A DNA stretch of 64,000 nucleotides, from assembly GCA_964528575.1 (NCBI GenBank), contig CAZGTQ010000332.1:11913-75912 (forward strand), in the 5' to 3' direction. The translations under genes and the position numbers were made by a program. The stretch is from CAZGTQ01 sp964528575. Its GTDB lineage: Bacteria > Planctomycetota > UBA1135 > GCA-002686595. Shown piece after piece: positions 1 to 8,344 of this stretch; positions within the stretch are counted from its first letter, which is position 1, and each line of letters begins with the position of its first letter. The notes under the pieces are model-generated. The model was not told where the DNA came from. It saw only the letters and a program-made list of their open reading frames with translations, and did no database searches.

Positions 1-928
1 CGAGCAGGCTGATGCTCGCGATCGTGCCGAGGACGATGCTGAAGATGCGGCTGGTTTCCTTCTGGCGCGCGATCAGCTCGAGCGGGACGACGACCTCCCA
101 GTCGCGCTTCTTGTGGCCGCGCTCGAGCATCTCCCGGCACGCGTCGGCGACCATGCTCACGTTGTCCGCGTGGTCGACCTCGACGATGATCTCGTGCAGT
201 TGCACCTGCTCCATCTCGCGCGAGCCCGCGCGCTGGCGGACCTGCATCTCGCCGTACCACTTCTGGCCGGTCGCGAGCGGGATGAACACCTCCTCGGTCA
301 TGTCCGCCCCCGCCGCGGCCGAGTCACCCACCGAGACGCGCGGGGCCAGCGTGCCGACGACGCGGTAGTAGTCGCCCCCGACCCGGAGCACCTGGCCGAG
401 CGGCGACTGGAGCGGGAACAGGTAGCGCGCGACCTCCGTGCCGAGCACGCAGACGTTCGCCACCGACTCCTCGTCGCGCGCGTTCAGGAAGCGTCCCGCG
501 TGCACGAGCCGGCCGGTGACGTCGATGTAGTCCGGCAGCGTCGCGAGCACGCGCGGGCTGAGCACGCGGTCGCGGAAGCGCACCTCTTCCAGGATCTCGC
601 GCACCGGGACGATGGTGTCGACCGCAGGGAACGTCTCGGCGACGCGCTCGAGGTCTTGGTGCGTGAGCCCGTAGATCAGCACGCTCGACGTCTGGTTCCC
701 CGCGCTCGGGTCCTCGGGCGGCTTCACGCTGCGCAGGATCACGTTCTGGCTCCCGAGCATGCGGAGCTGCTCCTGCGCCTCGAAGCCCGCCCCCTCGCCG
801 ACAGCGAGCATCGCGATCACGCTGCCGGTGCCGAGCAGCACGCCGACGGTCGTGAGCAGGCTGCGCAGCTTGTGGAGCAGCAGGCTGGAGACGCCCAGCC
901 GCACCGTGCGGAGCCAGGGGGCCGCCAT
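1..928 (-). CDS. MacB-like ABC transporter permease, 3' end cut by window edge
   Basis: About 309 residues are visible and no stop is reached, so the C-terminal part lies outside the window. The protein starts MAAPWLRTVRLG, has one N-terminal transmembrane segment at about residues 27-45 (LTTVGVLLGTGSVIAMLAV), and then a long extracytoplasmic domain. This is the MacB/FtsX permease layout, in which three more membrane helices would follow. Its ATG overlaps the TGA of the upstream ATPase gene (TGATG), so the two are translationally coupled. With the membrane fusion protein and TolC-like protein upstream it forms a tripartite export operon. MacB-type pumps act as mechanotransmission exporters of macrolides, peptides or lipids; the substrate here is unknown. 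Family assignment is firm, specificity is not. Confidence 0.9.
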   Translation of the reverse strand, partial: MAAPWLRTVRLGVSSLLLHKLRSLLTTVGVLLGTGSVIAMLAVGEGAGFEAQEQLRMLGSQNVILRSVKPPEDPSAGNQTSSVLIYGLTHQDLERVAETFPAVDTIVPVREILEEVRFRDRVLSPRVLATLPDYIDVTGRLVHAGRFLNARDEESVANVCVLGTEVARYLFPLQSPLGQVLRVGGDYYRVVGTLAPRVSVGDSAAAGADMTEEVFIPLATGQKWYGEMQVRQRAGSREMEQVQLHEIIVEVDHADNVSMVADACREMLERGHKKRDWEVVVPLELIARQKETSRIFSIVLGTIASISLL

Positions 929-1659
929 CAACCGACTTCGCGCCGATCGCGGCGAACGATCTCGTCGATGCGGCCGTCGCGCAGCCGCAGGACGTGCTGC
1001 GAGCGCTCGGCGACGGTCGCCTCGTGCGTGACGAGGATGAGCGTCTTGCCCTCGGCGTGCAGCTCGTCGAACAGGGCGAGGATCTCGAGCGCCGTCTGGC
1101 TGTCGAGGTTGCCCGTCGCTTCGTCGGCGAGGATCAGGGCCGGGTCGTTGATGAGCGCGCGGGCGATCGCGACACGCTGCTGCTGGCCGCCGGACAGCTC
1201 CAGCGGCTTGTGCCCGAGGCGGTCGCCGAGCCCGACGCGCCGCGCGAGCTCGACCGCCCGGTCCTCCGCGTCCGGCGGCGGATCGTCCTGGTAGAAGAGC
1301 GGCACGGTGATGTTCTCGAGCACGTCGAGCTGCGGGATCAGGTTGTACGACTGGAAGACGAAGCCGAGCTCGCGGCTGCGCAGCTCGCTGAGCTCGTCGT
1401 CGTCGAGCTCGGACGTGTCGCGGCCGCGCACGCGGTACGCGCCCGCGGTCGGCCGGTCGAGGCAGCCGAGCACGTTGAGCAGCGTCGACTTGCCGCTGCC
1501 CGAGCTGCCCATGATCGTCCAGTACTCCCCTTCGCCGAACGCGAAGGAGAGGTCGTCGAGCGCGTGCACGAGCGTGTCGCCCATCTTGTAGATGCGGCTG
1601 ACGTTCTCGAGCTCGGCGACGATTCGGACTCCGTCCCGCGGCTTGGCGTCTGCGCTCAT
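928..1659 (-). CDS. MacB/LolD-type ABC transporter ATPase
   Basis: This 243-residue ATPase powers the adjacent permease. Walker A GSSGSGKST lies at about 51-59, the ABC signature LSGGQQQ at 155-161 and Walker B LILADE at 175-180, followed by ATGNLD and a switch histidine in LVTHE. The pattern ATGNLDSQT and the size match the LolD/MacB/FtsE group. The ATG at 1659 (MSADAKPRDG) is chosen because the frame upstream is only Arg-rich shadow sequence. The gene lies 26 bases downstream of the membrane fusion protein gene and shares one base with the permease start. It is third in a four-gene operon read leftwards. Confidence 0.95.
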   Translation of the reverse strand: MSADAKPRDGVRIVAELENVSRIYKMGDTLVHALDDLSFAFGEGEYWTIMGSSGSGKSTLLNVLGCLDRPTAGAYRVRGRDTSELDDDELSELRSRELGFVFQSYNLIPQLDVLENITVPLFYQDDPPPDAEDRAVELARRVGLGDRLGHKPLELSGGQQQRVAIARALINDPALILADEATGNLDSQTALEILALFDELHAEGKTLILVTHEATVAERSQHVLRLRDGRIDEIVRRDRREVG

Positions 1660-1685
1660 GGCTGCGTCGCGACGGCTCGCTCGAT

Positions 1686-3377
1686 TCAGCGGCTCGGTCC
1701 CCGGCCGCGGCCGCGTTCGCGCTCTCCGCCCTCGCGCGACGGCCGCTCGCCGCGATCGCCGCCGCCCACGCCGGGCTGCATCCCGGCGGGCGCCATCCCC
1801 GCGGGCGCCATCCCGCCGGGCGGCATCCCACCGGGCGGCGCGTCCCCGGACGGCATCCCCGGCGGGCCCTCCTCGCCCGGTTCCTCGACGGTCTTCTCGA
1901 GCGCTGGCTCGAGCGAGAAGCCGGGCGGCTGGCTGAGGAGCACGACCTCGCCCGCCTCGAGCCCGCTCAGCACCTCGACGAGCTTGTGGTTGTCGCGCCC
2001 CGTCTCGATCGCGCGCATGCGCACGTCGCCGCCGTCGCTGACGAAGCACACGGTCTCGCCGCGGTTGAGGAACACCGCCTGCACCGGCACCTGGAGACAG
2101 TCGGCGAGGCGGTCGACCTGGATCTCGATGCTGCAGCTCATCCCCGGCCGCATCTCGGCCGTCGCGTCGAGCACCTCGACCTCGGTCCGGTAGAGCCGCA
2201 GATCCGGGCTGGACCACCAGCTCTGCTTGTCCGGCAGGTGCGCCTTGAACTTGACGCGGCCGCGGAACTTGCGGTCGGGGAGCGCGTCGAACGAGAGCAG
2301 CGCCTCCTGGCCGACCTGCACCTTCTCGAGCACCGACTCGTGCAGGCTCGCCTCGGCGATCATCCCCGCCGTCGTCGGGATCGTGATGATGTCCTGGCGC
2401 TCGCGGACCGACGTCCCCTCCTGGATCGGCTCGTCGTTGCCCCAGCGCCCGCCGCGCTCCTGCGCGTACACGACCATCCCCTCGACCGGCGCGAAGATCT
2501 TCGCCTTGTCGATCTGCTGCACGTATTTCGCGAGCTTCTCCTGCTCGAGCTCGAGCCGCGCCCGACTCGTCGCGACCTCCGCCGTGTAATCGGTGAGGCG
2601 CGCCTTCGCCTGCAGACGCACGCGCTCGAGCTCGCGCTGGGCCTCCTCGACGTTCGCGTCCAGCTCGCGCAGGCTGCGCGGGTGCTCGTACTTCGTGAAG
2701 AGCTCGAGGTCGCGCTGCGCCTTGTCGAGCTCGATCTCCGAGCGCTTGACCGTGAGCTGGTCCGCCTCGAGCTCGGTGCGCGTGACGAAGCCCTTCGCGG
2801 CGAGACGCTCGGACCATTCGAACTGGTCGCGGTCGCGCTTGAGCTGCTCCTCGGCGAGCGCGATCGCCTGCTCGCGGTCCTTGACCTGCTGCGGGAACTC
2901 GCCCTCGATGTACTTGGCGAGGTCGACGTGCGCGAACTCGAGGTTGCGCTCCGCCGCGGCGATGTCGCTCGTGTTCTGGCTCTCCTGGATCGCGAGCTGC
3001 TGCTCGGCCTTCTCCAGCGTCGCGCGCCCGTTCTGCACGGAGATCTCCTGCGTCACGCGCTTCTCCTCGGTCTGCGTCGCGTCGAGCTCGCAGAGCAGGT
3101 CCCCCGGCTCGACGTGCTTGCCCTCCTCGATCAGCCAGAGGATCGTCGAGCTGCCCTCGACCTCGCTCTTGAGGTCGACGGAGTTCGCCGAGCGCAGGCT
3201 CCCGCGCTCGACGACGGTGATGTTCAGCGGTCCGCGTTTCGCCCTCGCGCCCTCGATCCGCGAGACTTCCTCGTCGCCGAGCCAGCCGCCGGGCCCGAAG
3301 CCGTAGCCGAGAGCCGCGACGGCGGAAATCACGAGCCCGACCAGCGGGACCGTCTTGCTGCTCTTGTTCTTCTTCAC
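1686..3377 (-). CDS. HlyD/MacA-type periplasmic membrane fusion protein with Met/Gly/Pro-rich tail
   Basis: This 563-residue adaptor would link the inner-membrane ABC transporter to the TolC-like channel. It has an N-terminal membrane anchor at about residues 11-26, a lipoyl/barrel-sandwich half near SEVEGSSTILWLIEEG, a long helical hairpin rich in Glu, Gln and Arg (about 100-260), the second lipoyl half (KIFAPVEGMVVYA) and a beta-barrel domain. The GTG start at 3377 overlaps the TGA of the outer-membrane gene (GTGA). An odd feature is the last ~60 residues, a low-complexity tail with repeated GGMPPGGM and APAGM units, ending in an Arg/Gly/Glu-rich stretch. Such tails are not part of the normal MacA fold and could bind metal or simply be disordered. 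Confidence 0.92.
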   Translation of the reverse strand: MKKNKSSKTVPLVGLVISAVAALGYGFGPGGWLGDEEVSRIEGARAKRGPLNITVVERGSLRSANSVDLKSEVEGSSTILWLIEEGKHVEPGDLLCELDATQTEEKRVTQEISVQNGRATLEKAEQQLAIQESQNTSDIAAAERNLEFAHVDLAKYIEGEFPQQVKDREQAIALAEEQLKRDRDQFEWSERLAAKGFVTRTELEADQLTVKRSEIELDKAQRDLELFTKYEHPRSLRELDANVEEAQRELERVRLQAKARLTDYTAEVATSRARLELEQEKLAKYVQQIDKAKIFAPVEGMVVYAQERGGRWGNDEPIQEGTSVRERQDIITIPTTAGMIAEASLHESVLEKVQVGQEALLSFDALPDRKFRGRVKFKAHLPDKQSWWSSPDLRLYRTEVEVLDATAEMRPGMSCSIEIQVDRLADCLQVPVQAVFLNRGETVCFVSDGGDVRMRAIETGRDNHKLVEVLSGLEAGEVVLLSQPPGFSLEPALEKTVEEPGEEGPPGMPSGDAPPGGMPPGGMAPAGMAPAGMQPGVGGGDRGERPSREGGERERGRGRGPSR

Positions 3378-5035
3378 GGGTTCTCGTCCTCGTCCGCGGG
3401 CACGTCCAACGGGTCGGGCAGGTTCTCGAACGGCACGGACTCGGGGGCCAGACCCGTCGCGTCGACGCGCAGCGCTTCCATGTCGCGATACAGCGCGAGC
3501 GCCGCCAGGTGGTAGTCGACCAGCGCGCGGACCGCGGCGTTCTGGGCCTGGACCAGCGCTTCCTGCGCCTCGAGCAGGTCGCGCGTCTGCGCGCGGCCCG
3601 CGTCGAGGCTGAGCTGCGTGCTCTCGACGCGGCGCTCGGCGAGCAACACGGCGTTCTGCTGGATGCCGTAGCTCTCGCGCAGCGACGCGAGGTTGCGCAG
3701 CGCGTCGCGCAGGTCCGCGCGGATGCCATCGGCGAGGCTCTCCGCCGCACGCTGGGCCGCGTCGAGACCGATCAGCGCGGCGCGGAACGCGTTGCGCTCC
3801 GGCAGGCGCTCGAGCGGCAGGTCCAAGTTGATCGTCGCGGTCCAGAGGACGCGGTCGATGTCGTGGTCCAGGGGCTGGTCCGGCTCGCTGGACGAGCTGG
3901 CCGCGATGCCGACGCCGAGCCCGGGCCGCAGCGCGTCCGCGGCGATCGCGATGCGCCGGCGCGCGTCGTCGAGCCGGTCGAGCACGGTCTGGTAGTCGAG
4001 CCGGTGGCGCAGCGCGAACGAGACGACGTCGTCCTCGGCCAAGCGCACGAATGCGAGGCCCTGCTCCTGCAGCTCGATCAGCTCCGCCCGATCGAGCGCG
4101 AGGTTCGCGTCGACCGGCAGGCCGAGGAAGAACTTGAAGTCGTCGAGCAGCGCCTCGAGCCCCTGGCGCGCCACGACGACGCGGTTCTCCGCGCGCAGCT
4201 CGTCCTGGCGTGCCTGGTCGACCTCGATCTCCGAGAGCTGGCCCGCCTCGGCAATCGCCTCGTTGCGCTGGCGCAGCAGCACGAGCCGCTCCGCGTTCGC
4301 GATCTCGTTCGCGAGCGTGTCCTCCTGCGCGAGGATGCGGAAGTAGCGGTCGGCGACGTCGAATGCGAACGTGCGGCGGAAGCGCTCGTACGAGCGGACC
4401 TGATAGATCACGTCGCGCTCGGCCTGCGTCAGCGTCTCGGTCGTGATGCGCGAGCCGAAGCCGCGCAGGAGCGGCTGCGTCACGCTGAGCGACAGGTCGC
4501 TCGTAGCCTCCCACGCGTCGCCCGTGCTGACGAAGCGGAACAGGCTCGCGCCGATGTTGCCGACGATCAGCGCGCCGGTCCCGAGCAGGCGCGAGAGCCC
4601 CAGGTTCGCGCTTCCGGTCGCCGTATCCGCCTCGAAGCCCGTGCCGTCGACGAAAGCCGCGACGCTGCCCGTCTCACGCACGTCGAAGCGGAAGCGCTCC
4701 TCGGTCAGGTCGAGCGCGACCAGATACAGGTCCTCGCGCCGGGCCTGGAACTCGCGGCTGTTCTCGGCGGCGATCTCGAGCACGCGCACGAGGCTGACGT
4801 CGATCGCGAGCTCCTCCCCCGCGATCAGGCGCTCCCGCAGCGCGTCCGGCGGCCGCTCGATCCCGAACTCGGCCGGGTCCGCGCGGAACGCCGCCAGGCG
4901 CTGGGCGAGGATGTGGGAGACCTCCGCGTCCGCGTCCAGGCGGTACTCCTGGGGCGACCGGCAGCCGGCCGCCGGGAGGGCGGCGAACGCGGCGAGCGCG
5001 GCGACCAGAGCGAGGCGGATCGAGGAAACGTGCAT
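3374..5035 (-). CDS. TolC-family outer membrane efflux lipoprotein
   Basis: This 553-residue protein is the first gene of the tripartite efflux operon. The signal peptide MHVSSIRLALVAALAAF runs into a lipobox ending ALPAAGC, so it is probably a lipid-anchored outer membrane factor like OprM. Two repeats of alternating helices and beta strands can be seen, with TolC-like pieces such as LSLSVTQPLLRGFG and the second-half ATINLDLPLERLPERNAFRAAL. The length is slightly above the usual 450-500 residues. Its stop overlaps the GTG start of the adaptor gene. A 182-base gap to the next upstream gene probably holds the operon promoter. Confidence 0.9.
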   Translation of the reverse strand: MHVSSIRLALVAALAAFAALPAAGCRSPQEYRLDADAEVSHILAQRLAAFRADPAEFGIERPPDALRERLIAGEELAIDVSLVRVLEIAAENSREFQARREDLYLVALDLTEERFRFDVRETGSVAAFVDGTGFEADTATGSANLGLSRLLGTGALIVGNIGASLFRFVSTGDAWEATSDLSLSVTQPLLRGFGSRITTETLTQAERDVIYQVRSYERFRRTFAFDVADRYFRILAQEDTLANEIANAERLVLLRQRNEAIAEAGQLSEIEVDQARQDELRAENRVVVARQGLEALLDDFKFFLGLPVDANLALDRAELIELQEQGLAFVRLAEDDVVSFALRHRLDYQTVLDRLDDARRRIAIAADALRPGLGVGIAASSSSEPDQPLDHDIDRVLWTATINLDLPLERLPERNAFRAALIGLDAAQRAAESLADGIRADLRDALRNLASLRESYGIQQNAVLLAERRVESTQLSLDAGRAQTRDLLEAQEALVQAQNAAVRALVDYHLAALALYRDMEALRVDATGLAPESVPFENLPDPLDVPADEDENP

Positions 5036-5217
5036 GCGGCGGCCCGCGGGGGGAGATTGGGGGACGGAGGCGGCGCGGCTGCCGGTCGGGCCACAGAGGC
5101 CCGGGCCAGACCGGCCAGGATAGCGCGGCGCAGGGTACGAACGTTGAAAGGACCGCGTAAGCGCGCCGCGGCGCGCCGGGCAGCGCCGTTCAGCCCGGCC
5201 TTCGGCCGATGCGTAGT

Positions 5218-6051
5218 TCAGCGCGCTGCGCTCGCCGCCGCCTCCGCCGCAGCGACCTGCGCGTGGCGCGCGGCGCGGACGCGCTCGAGCTCCGCGGCGG
5301 GGACGCGCAACGCGACGGGCCCGCCCCGCTGATATCTATAGGCGACGAGCTCCGCTCCCGCGAACCACCACTCGCCCGCCAACGTGCCGTCGTCGCGGGT
5401 CCACAGCACCCGCGTCCACGGCACGCCGTGCACGAGCGCCTGCCGGCGCTCGATCGCGAGCTCCTCGATGCGGTGCCCGAGCGGGTCGAACACGCGCGCG
5501 CTCGCGGGCGCCGTGCCCGCGCGGCAGGCCTCGACGAGCTCGAGCGGCAACCGCGCGCCCTCCCCCGCCGTGAGCGTGCGCCGCACGGCGCGCGAGCCGC
5601 CGTTCCACTCCGTCGACGTCCAGCCTCCGCTCGCCGGGTCGCGCACGAGGCTGACCGTGCGCCCCGAGCGCCGGCGCAGCTCGCGCCAGACGAGCTCCGG
5701 CGCGCGCTCCCCGCCCGCGTCCTCGGGCCGCCGCTCGACGTGCAGCACCCGCGTGTCGATGCCGAACAGCTCGTGCTCGACCTCGACGCGCGCCCCCCGA
5801 TCGCGCACCCAGCGCGCGACGCCGAGGATCCGGGCCTCGCCGGAGGCGAGCGCGTCCACGGCCGACGCGCTCTCGCGCTCGGCCTGGGTGCGGTGCGGGA
5901 CGAGCGCGAAGCAGTCGACGCGCGTCGCCGCGCTGCCGCTGACGACCAGCTCGACGACCGCGGACGTGCGCGAGCGCTCGTCGCCACCCCAGGCGAGGGA
6001 GGCGAGCGCGACGGCGAGGGCGAGGGCGAGCGGAGTGCGGAACGGCAGCAT
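5218..6051 (-). CDS. Hypothetical secreted protein
   Basis: This is a 277-residue protein of unknown function. The N-terminus MLPFRTPLALALAVALASLAWG is a clear Sec signal peptide with no lipobox cysteine, so it is probably periplasmic. The mature part is acidic/basic mixed and rich in Arg, Glu and Val, with a pattern suggesting beta strands (VVELVVSG, ARVEVEHELFG). Two motifs with Trp (TSTEWNGGS, AGEWWFAGAEL) could mark a repeated sub-structure. It is encoded between the efflux operon and a large membrane protein gene on the same strand. I recognise no family. Confidence 0.7.
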   Translation of the reverse strand: MLPFRTPLALALAVALASLAWGGDERSRTSAVVELVVSGSAATRVDCFALVPHRTQAERESASAVDALASGEARILGVARWVRDRGARVEVEHELFGIDTRVLHVERRPEDAGGERAPELVWRELRRRSGRTVSLVRDPASGGWTSTEWNGGSRAVRRTLTAGEGARLPLELVEACRAGTAPASARVFDPLGHRIEELAIERRQALVHGVPWTRVLWTRDDGTLAGEWWFAGAELVAYRYQRGGPVALRVPAAELERVRAARHAQVAAAEAAASAAR

Positions 6052-6094
6052 CGGGAGCAGCTAGCCCGGACTCGGGCAGGATGGCGTGGTCGAG

Positions 6095-8344
6095 CTATCG
6101 GTCGCCCTCGCCCCAGACTTGAGCGGCCGGGGCGAAGCTGCGGGCGAACGCCACCGGCCAGCCGTACAGGCGCACCTCGCCGGCGCGGTACAGCGGCACG
6201 AAGCCGAGCAGCTCGACCTTCTTGTCGAGACCCCAGCGCGGGACCCGGCGCCGGTCGGCCTCGGTCAGCAGCAGCACGACCGGCCGTTCCGCGCGCTGGA
6301 GCGCTCCGATCGGCCCCGAGCGCCACGTCTCCTCGGTCGCGTAGAGCTGGTCGAGCGCCTCGAGCCGGCGCGCGAGGTCGGGGTGGCGCTCGACGAGGTG
6401 CGAGGGTTTGTCGCACCACAGCGAGAGCCCCGCGAACACCGGCGCTTCGTGGCCCTGGATGTTGCTCGTGCCCGGCGGCGAGGTGAACGCGTAGCGCGCG
6501 TCCGGCGGTCCGTAGGGCGGCCCCGCGGAGCGCGGGTTCAGGACGAGGATCGCGTCCGGCTCGCGCGGAGCGACCTCGCGGCGCAAGAAGTCCCACGCCG
6601 CGGCGAGGTCGCGCGCGGGCGGGACGTCCTCGTCGGGGACGGGCGCGAGGGAGAGCTCGCGCTCGACGAGCGGCAGGTCGACGCCTGCGAACGCCGCGTA
6701 CGCGCGCAGGCCGTGCGCGTTGTTCGCGACCGTCCCGGCCGCGAGCGGCGCGGCGAGGACGAGCGCGACGGCGCGCCAGGCCCCGTGCGCGCGCAGCGCG
6801 CCGACGAGCCCCGCTCCCGCGAGCAGGCCCAGCGGCACCGCCGCCCAGCGCACGAGCTTGTACTCGTTCTCGACCGGCAGGTGCACGAACAGGTACAGCG
6901 CGAGCGGCACGAGCGCGTGCATTCCGAGGAGCCCGAGCAGCGCGCGCCGCTCGCCGCCGGCATCGGCGTCGACGTCGGCGTGGGCGTGGGCATGGGCGTC
7001 GGCGTCGGGCTGGCCCGCGAGGCGCGGCACGAACGCGAGCGCGGCGCCCGGCAGGAGCAGCGCGAGCGGCGCGAGCCCGCGCGCGACGCGCGCGAGCTCG
7101 AGGTCGAGCTCGACGAGCGATGCGCCGGTGCCCGCGGCGAGCGTCAGCCACGCGCCGGGGATCGCGCCGAGGACGAGCGCCGCGATCGTGCCCCAGCTCG
7201 CGCGCGCGCCGCGGCCGAAGAAGTACGCCGCGAGCGCGGTGGCCAGCGTCGCGACGCCGCCGAGCACCGGGTTCGCCGCGAGCGCGGCGCCGTGCAGCAA
7301 GCCGCACAGCAGGGGCCACGGCCGGCGCCCGTGGCGCAGCGCGTGCGCGGCCGCGGCGAGCCCGCCGGCGGCGAGCGCGAGCGCGACGCCGTGCGACGAC
7401 GCGTTGAAGAGCTTCGACACGCCGAACGCGAGGCGCGGGTCGTGCGCCGGCTCGGCGCCGCCGGGCACGAGCGCGCGCATCGCGTCGAGCAGCTCCAGCG
7501 CCGTCGCCGGCGCGGCGTACGGCGCGCCCGCGGCGAGCCAGGTCAACCCGCCGAGCGCGCCGAGGCCGAAGACCGCGAGGACGACGCCGGCCAGCTCGCG
7601 CAGCGCGTCGCGGCACAGCGGCGCGAGCGCGATCCACAGCGCGAGGACGAGCGTCCACGCCGCCTGGACGTTCAGCAGCGCGAACGCGACCGTCGGCGCG
7701 ACGCCGAGCGCGCGCGAGACGAGCGCTCCCGCTCCGTGCCAGACCCAGTAGTACGCGAGCTCGGTGCCCGCCATCCACGGGTTCTCCGGCGGGACGGCGC
7801 GGTCGACCGCGAGCCCGATGCCCGCGTGCAATAGCCCGTGGTACGAGACGCGCGGCGCGTTGCCGCGCAGCGTGAGGAACGCGACGAGCGCGCCGAACGC
7901 GAGCGCGAGAGCGAGCGCGACGAGCCCGCCGCGGCCGGGCGAGCGCGCGCTCGCGCGGCGGCCGAGCGCGAGCAGCGCGAGCGGCGCGGCGAGCGCGAAG
8001 AGCGCGGTCGTCGCGCTCTGCGCCTCCATCCGCGTGCGCAGCGCGAGGTACAGCGCCGTCGCGACGCACGGCGAGAGCAGCGCGGAGAACGCGAGCAGCT
8101 TCAGCCAGCTCGGCGCAGGCGGCGCGAGGCGCGCGAGCAGCGGCAGGCCGAAGCCGACGCCGAGCACGAGCGCCGCCGCGGGCGCGGCGAGCGCGCGCGG
8201 CAGCGCCCCCGCGGAGCCGGCCGCCGCGACGGCGGCGAGCAACGCGCCGAGCCACGCGAACGGCGCCAGCGAGACCGTCCGTTCGCTCCGCTCCCCCAGC
8301 GGCTCCAGCGCCTCCTCCAGCGACTCCGCTCCGCCCGCGTTCAT
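6095..8344 (-). CDS. Polytopic membrane protein, GT-C/DUF2298-like, with His/Asp-rich loop
   Basis: This 749-residue membrane protein has many hydrophobic helices across the first 560 residues and a soluble C-terminal part. The segment ENPWMAGTELAYYWVWHGAG followed by APTVAFALLN resembles the archaeal/bacterial YYY membrane family (DUF2298) and GT-C glycosyltransferases, so a role with lipid-linked sugars is possible. The ATG (MNAGGAESLEE) overlaps the TGA of the upstream sulfatase-like gene as ATGA, so the two are made together. At about residues 450-465 a low-complexity loop reads ADAHAHAHADVDADAGG, a likely metal-binding or flexible insert encoded by a six-base-type repeat. Assignment beyond membrane protein is tentative. 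Confidence 0.75.
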   Translation of the reverse strand: MNAGGAESLEEALEPLGERSERTVSLAPFAWLGALLAAVAAAGSAGALPRALAAPAAALVLGVGFGLPLLARLAPPAPSWLKLLAFSALLSPCVATALYLALRTRMEAQSATTALFALAAPLALLALGRRASARSPGRGGLVALALALAFGALVAFLTLRGNAPRVSYHGLLHAGIGLAVDRAVPPENPWMAGTELAYYWVWHGAGALVSRALGVAPTVAFALLNVQAAWTLVLALWIALAPLCRDALRELAGVVLAVFGLGALGGLTWLAAGAPYAAPATALELLDAMRALVPGGAEPAHDPRLAFGVSKLFNASSHGVALALAAGGLAAAAHALRHGRRPWPLLCGLLHGAALAANPVLGGVATLATALAAYFFGRGARASWGTIAALVLGAIPGAWLTLAAGTGASLVELDLELARVARGLAPLALLLPGAALAFVPRLAGQPDADAHAHAHADVDADAGGERRALLGLLGMHALVPLALYLFVHLPVENEYKLVRWAAVPLGLLAGAGLVGALRAHGAWRAVALVLAAPLAAGTVANNAHGLRAYAAFAGVDLPLVERELSLAPVPDEDVPPARDLAAAWDFLRREVAPREPDAILVLNPRSAGPPYGPPDARYAFTSPPGTSNIQGHEAPVFAGLSLWCDKPSHLVERHPDLARRLEALDQLYATEETWRSGPIGALQRAERPVVLLLTEADRRRVPRWGLDKKVELLGFVPLYRAGEVRLYGWPVAFARSFAPAAQVWGEGDR

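Noticed and set aside
113..1294. Long plus-strand open frame over the MacB-like permease and ATPase genes
   Set aside because: Arg/Ala/Asp-rich shadow of the minus-strand coding frames; the true proteins show ABC motifs on the other strand.
928..1659. Longer ATPase start far upstream (frame to 3750)
   Set aside because: The extension runs antisense-like through the adaptor gene with Arg-rich shadow sequence; ATG 1659 gives the normal LolD/MacB length.
3509..5332. 607-codon plus-strand open frame
   Set aside because: Antisense shadow of the TolC-like gene; composition dominated by Arg, Ala, Val, Glu as in other shadows of this GC-rich DNA.
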